A stretch of DNA of 32,553 nucleotides. Origin: Akkermansiaceae bacterium (GTDB taxonomy: Bacteria > Verrucomicrobiota > Verrucomicrobiia > Verrucomicrobiales > Akkermansiaceae). The notes under the pieces are model-generated. The model was not told the origin of the DNA. It was given only the letters and a program-made list of their open reading frames with translations, and made no database searches. Below, one piece after another: positions 31,001 through 32,553 of this stretch (positions within the stretch are counted from its first letter, which is position 1; every line of letters begins with the position of its first letter). The position numbers were made by a program, and so were the translations under genes. The DNA is taken from positions 1 to 32,553 of the forward strand of contig JAFLSS010000017.1 of the NCBI GenBank assembly GCA_022510805.1, written 5' to 3'.

Positions 31001-32230
31001 GTAGTGCGCCATGGTCTCCACGATACCGGCATCGAGGTGGAAAGCCGCGCGGATGAGATCCTCACCATAGCCGGTCGAGCAGCTGCCGCAGAGGTGGAGC
31101 CGCGTGCCCGCCGCCTCACAGCGCTCCCGCAGCTCGGCCAGGGCTGCCGACACCGCGCTGAGGGGTTGGCCGTCGTTGTAGCGGTAGGCGCTGTAGAGCA
31201 GCGCGCCCTCCTCATCTATGAGCACCACCTTGGTCGTGGTCGAGCCGGAGTCCACCCCCAGCCACGCCTTCTGAACACCCGGGCTCAGCTCCGCGCGGCG
31301 CAGGGTCGCGCGGGCGTGCTCCTCCCGCCAGCGGCGGTGCTCCTCCGGGTCAGCAAACAGCGGCGCCAAGCGGGGGCATGCATGAGCCGCCTCCCCGCGG
31401 CCGGCCAGCACGCGGCGCGCCAGCTCACGCAGCGAGGCGGGCTCTCCCTGCGGGCTGAGCGCCGCCCCCACCGCCGGCAGCAGGTGCCCCTCCTCCGGCA
31501 GCACAAAATCCCGCTCCTCATCCAAGTGCAAATACTCGGCAAACGCCCGCCGCAGCGCAGGCAGGTGCCGCAGCGGCCCGCCGCAAAGCAACACCGGCGG
31601 GGAGATATCACTGCCGTGCGCCAGCGTTGTCACGGTCTGCACAGCAATAGCGCGGAACACCGAAGCGGCGATGTCCTCCTTACCCGCTCCGCGCGCCAGC
31701 AGGTTCTGAATATCAGTCTTGCAGAACACACCGCAGCGCGAGGCGAGAGGGTATGTTTTCTCCGCGCGCAGCGCCAGCTCGCCGAGCTCCGGCACACTCA
31801 CCCCCATGAGCGCCGCCATCTGGTCAATAAAAGCGCCGGTGCCGCCGGAGCAGTTGCCATTCATCCGCAGATCCGCCACTGCCCCCTCCTTCATGAACAC
31901 CACCTTGGCGTCCTCCCCGCCGATGTCAATCATCGTGGCCACACCCGTCTGGCGCTGCTGCATATAATGAGTCGCCGCCACCACCTCCTGCACAAAGGGC
32001 AGCCCCAGCGACTCCGCCACGCCCATGCCCACAGACCCCGTGAGCTGCAGCTGCAGGGGCTCCTCCCCCGCCGCCGCTGACGCCTGCTCCAAAAACTCAG
32101 CCAGCAGTCCCTCCACATCTGCACAATGCCGCTCATAGCGCGACCACACCATTTCCCCGCCGCGCAACACCACCATCTTCATGGTGGTCGAGCCTATATC
32201 CAAGCCGGCTGTATATGCTGCTGTGCTCAT
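28016..32230 (-). CDS. Giant acyl-CoA dehydratase activase (tandem ASKHA, DUF2229 and HgdB-like)
   Basis: A 1404-residue iron-sulfur protein of the 2-hydroxyacyl-CoA dehydratase activase superfamily. Two ASKHA ATPase domains stand in tandem. The first has LDIGSTTMK (residues 10-18) with cluster cysteines C127 and C166; the second has GVDSGSTTTK (325-334) with C450 and C489. A cysteine cluster CGGCENRCEVTC (606-617) follows, then a DUF2229-type region (GIPRCLNMYEEFPFW) and an HgdB-like C-terminal half (QYCNNEMCYPA, TQTGGQCRASNY, LQPFGCIANHIV). Known activases use ATP to push an electron to very low potential for a dehydratase partner. The partner and substrate of this fused type are unknown. 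The promoter at 32241-32269 fixes the ATG at 32230 rather than 32296. Confidence 0.9.
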   Translation of the reverse strand: MSTAAYTAGLDIGSTTMKMVVLRGGEMVWSRYERHCADVEGLLAEFLEQASAAAGEEPLQLQLTGSVGMGVAESLGLPFVQEVVAATHYMQQRQTGVATMIDIGGEDAKVVFMKEGAVADLRMNGNCSGGTGAFIDQMAALMGVSVPELGELALRAEKTYPLASRCGVFCKTDIQNLLARGAGKEDIAASVFRAIAVQTVTTLAHGSDISPPVLLCGGPLRHLPALRRAFAEYLHLDEERDFVLPEEGHLLPAVGAALSPQGEPASLRELARRVLAGRGEAAHACPRLAPLFADPEEHRRWREEHARATLRRAELSPGVQKAWLGVDSGSTTTKVVLIDEEGALLYSAYRYNDGQPLSAVSAALAELRERCEAAGTRLHLCGSCSTGYGEDLIRAAFHLDAGIVETMAHYMAARHLEPEVSFILDIGGQDMKAVFVREGSIHRMEINEACSSGCGSFISTFAQSLGLSLREFTRAACYAPAPCDLGTRCTVFMNSRIKQVLRQGAGQADIAAGLSYSVVRNCLYKVLQLRRPEELGKHIVVQGGAMLNDAVVRGFERLTGVSVVRSERPELMGAYGCALYAAARGKGSAESAVPDAPQYTSRLLHCGGCENRCEVTCYDFGHARKYFSGNRCESVFTNSGKAADRAPNIFPIKEKLLFDRPCSVVNPRLRLGIPRCLNMYEEFPFWHALFTHCGIEPVLSARSTQALYEGSVGKVMSDNICFPAKLVHGHIRDLQQRAVDRIFMPFVLHEKRDKGQHESFNCPVVSGYSEVVKSVQSELPVDAPSISFRDAALLRRQCVEYLARLGVSAGEARAAFAAAWAAHEAYEQELLQRNTDILQGALAAGRMVILLAGRPYHTDPLIQHKVSDMVAAMGIAVVNEDMVRAADTRVPRGPYLPQWAYPNRILRAAQWVNSQPSAVQMVQLTSFGCGPDALLADAVAGVLRSSGRNLTLLKIDDVSNTGSLKLRIRSLVESLRLQEEAPAAPAAAPEELTLPFTAAERRRTILAPFFSDYISPLVPALLGQMGHRFVVLPPSDEESLEWGLQYCNNEMCYPAVLVVGDIIRAFRSGRYKPEECAVAITQTGGQCRASNYLPLIRKALLENGYKDTPVVALAPGKALDHEQPGFHLNWLRLLPLALDALLFADCISRFYHASAVREKQPGQALALRERFLRAGSELIERGKRRELYPLVAEAAQEFAAICRAVECARVGIVGEIYLKFNPFAQRNVVQWLMQRGIEVVPPMLTPFFTQSLVNYRARWQTHMAKRLLPDAALNWLQGLILKRIERANKIASAFPYFIPIENTSELAELGGRVVNLNAQFGEGWLIPAEVLSYAQKGITHVISLQPFGCIANHIVQKGIENKLRRLAPQVSLLSLDFDSSVSDVNIANRLLLFIDNLQPVASPS

Positions 32231-32240
32231 TGCGCGCGAG

Positions 32241-32269
32241 ACTATACCCTCTCCACACTCAATAAGCAA
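32241..32269 (-). promoter_or_regulatory. Promoter of the activase-tetR operon, nearly leaderless
   Basis: Minus-strand -35 TTGCTT (32269-32264), 17-bp spacer and -10 TATAGT (32246-32241). The box ends 10 nt before the ATG at 32230 and lies inside the longer open frame that begins at 32296, which excludes the longer start if used. Confidence 0.65.
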
Positions 32270-32333
32270 GCATTTTCTGACACATTTGTCAATCAATTAG
32301 CCTCTGCGGTGTCTGCCCGCAGTCGGCATGAAA

Positions 32334-32358
32334 GCCGCGCCCTCCGGGAGAGCGCGGC
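32334..32358 (-). terminator. Hairpin after the EF-hand gene
   Basis: GCCGCGC (32334-32340) and GCGCGGC (32352-32358) form a 7-bp stem with an 11-nt loop that itself contains CTCC/GGAG; flanking CATGA and TCATG extend it. On the minus strand TTTC follows, so it is a modest terminator for the EF-hand gene, 55 nt after its stop. Confidence 0.5.
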
Positions 32359-32412
32359 CTCATGTCTATTGTCATATCAGCATAGAAAATCATGCACCGG
32401 GCGAGCGGGGGC

Positions 32413-32553
32413 TCACTCCTGCGGAGCCTTCGGCTTCTCGCAGCCGGGCTTACCCTCCGCGCCGTGCGGGCGGCGGCGGTGCTTGCCGAGCTCCTCGCGC
32501 ATGGCGGCGCGCTCCTCCTCGCTCAGCTTGCCATCCTGGTCCTTGTCAAAGCG
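32413..32553 (-). CDS. EF-hand domain protein, 3' end only
   Basis: The last 46 codons of a gene cut by the window edge. The visible part contains one canonical EF-hand calcium loop, DKDQDGKLSEEE, with D at positions 1, 3 and 5, G at 6, L at 8 and E at 12, followed by a helix (RAAMREELGKHRRR) and a Pro/Lys-rich tail with one cysteine. The N-terminal part, including any signal peptide, is outside the window. Small EF-hand proteins of this composition in related bacteria are usually exported and carry two or more loops. The frame ends in TGA at 32413. Confidence 0.75.
   Translation of the reverse strand, partial: RFDKDQDGKLSEEERAAMREELGKHRRRPHGAEGKPGCEKPKAPQE

Noticed and set aside
1..32553. 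CRISPR arrays, tRNA or rRNA genes, IS elements or att sites flanking the AT-rich cassette
   Set aside because: No regularly spaced repeats, no T-arm or anticodon-arm patterns, no transposase or integrase frames and no convincing direct repeats at 18690-18730 versus 20827-20880 were found by eye.

Overview
The window is a GC-rich bacterial chromosome segment carrying 27 genes that I can support (26 intact or apparently intact, counting one small decayed peptide gene, plus one cut by the right edge). I infer a gut-type anaerobe of the Verrucomicrobiota, close to Akkermansia. The reasons are indirect. The leaders examined (those of operon-internal genes among them) show no Shine-Dalgarno sequence. 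A secreted GH18 enzyme has a sialidase-associated N-terminal domain. There is a fused acyl-CoA dehydratase activase of about 1400 residues, and several proteins match no family I know. No rRNA, tRNA, insertion sequence, integrase, CRISPR array or replication origin was seen.

Left part (1-5019, + strand): alaS, pssA and a membrane acyltransferase run as one transcription unit behind a sigma70-type promoter at 80-108. Next part (5046-15944, - strand): the order of transcription is GH18 glycosidase, ABCG-like half transporter, membrane-anchored unknown, large secreted unknown, gluQ, rpe, VC0807-family membrane protein, ppk1 and DUF805 membrane protein. GH18, rpe and ppk1 have their own promoters. 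Stop/start overlaps tie the unknown proteins to gluQ.

Centre (16069-18635, + strand): metG and an NAD-dependent sugar epimerase, closed by a hairpin. From 18730 to 20827 follows a self-contained, clearly more AT-rich cassette with its own promoter and T7 terminator. It encodes a RecF/OLD-type ATPase and an HNH nuclease of the kind found in Septu (PtuA/PtuB) antiphage systems. Directly behind it (20882-21257) is a small transcription unit with a promoter, a tiny signal-peptide ORF broken by a 13-bp duplication, several hairpins and a perfect terminator. A SUFU-domain protein and a SWIM zinc-finger protein come next.

Right part (22889-32553): a lipoprotein gene whose likely promoter holds a run of 12 G between -35 and -10 (candidate phase-variable switch), a transmembrane Ser/Thr kinase cotranscribed with a small HTH regulator, a divergent pair of a 99-residue unknown and an AEC transporter, a TetR regulator translationally coupled to the giant activase, and the 3' end of an EF-hand gene.

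The most general signal is in the promoters. Eight have a -10 box ending only 5-11 nt before the start codon (rpe, ppk1, GH18, metG, ptuA, the HTH regulator, the 99-aa gene and the activase), all with 17-bp spacers. This predicts leaderless or nearly leaderless mRNAs and helps to fix several start codons. All positions and motifs were read by eye; family names are recognition from sequence, not database results.
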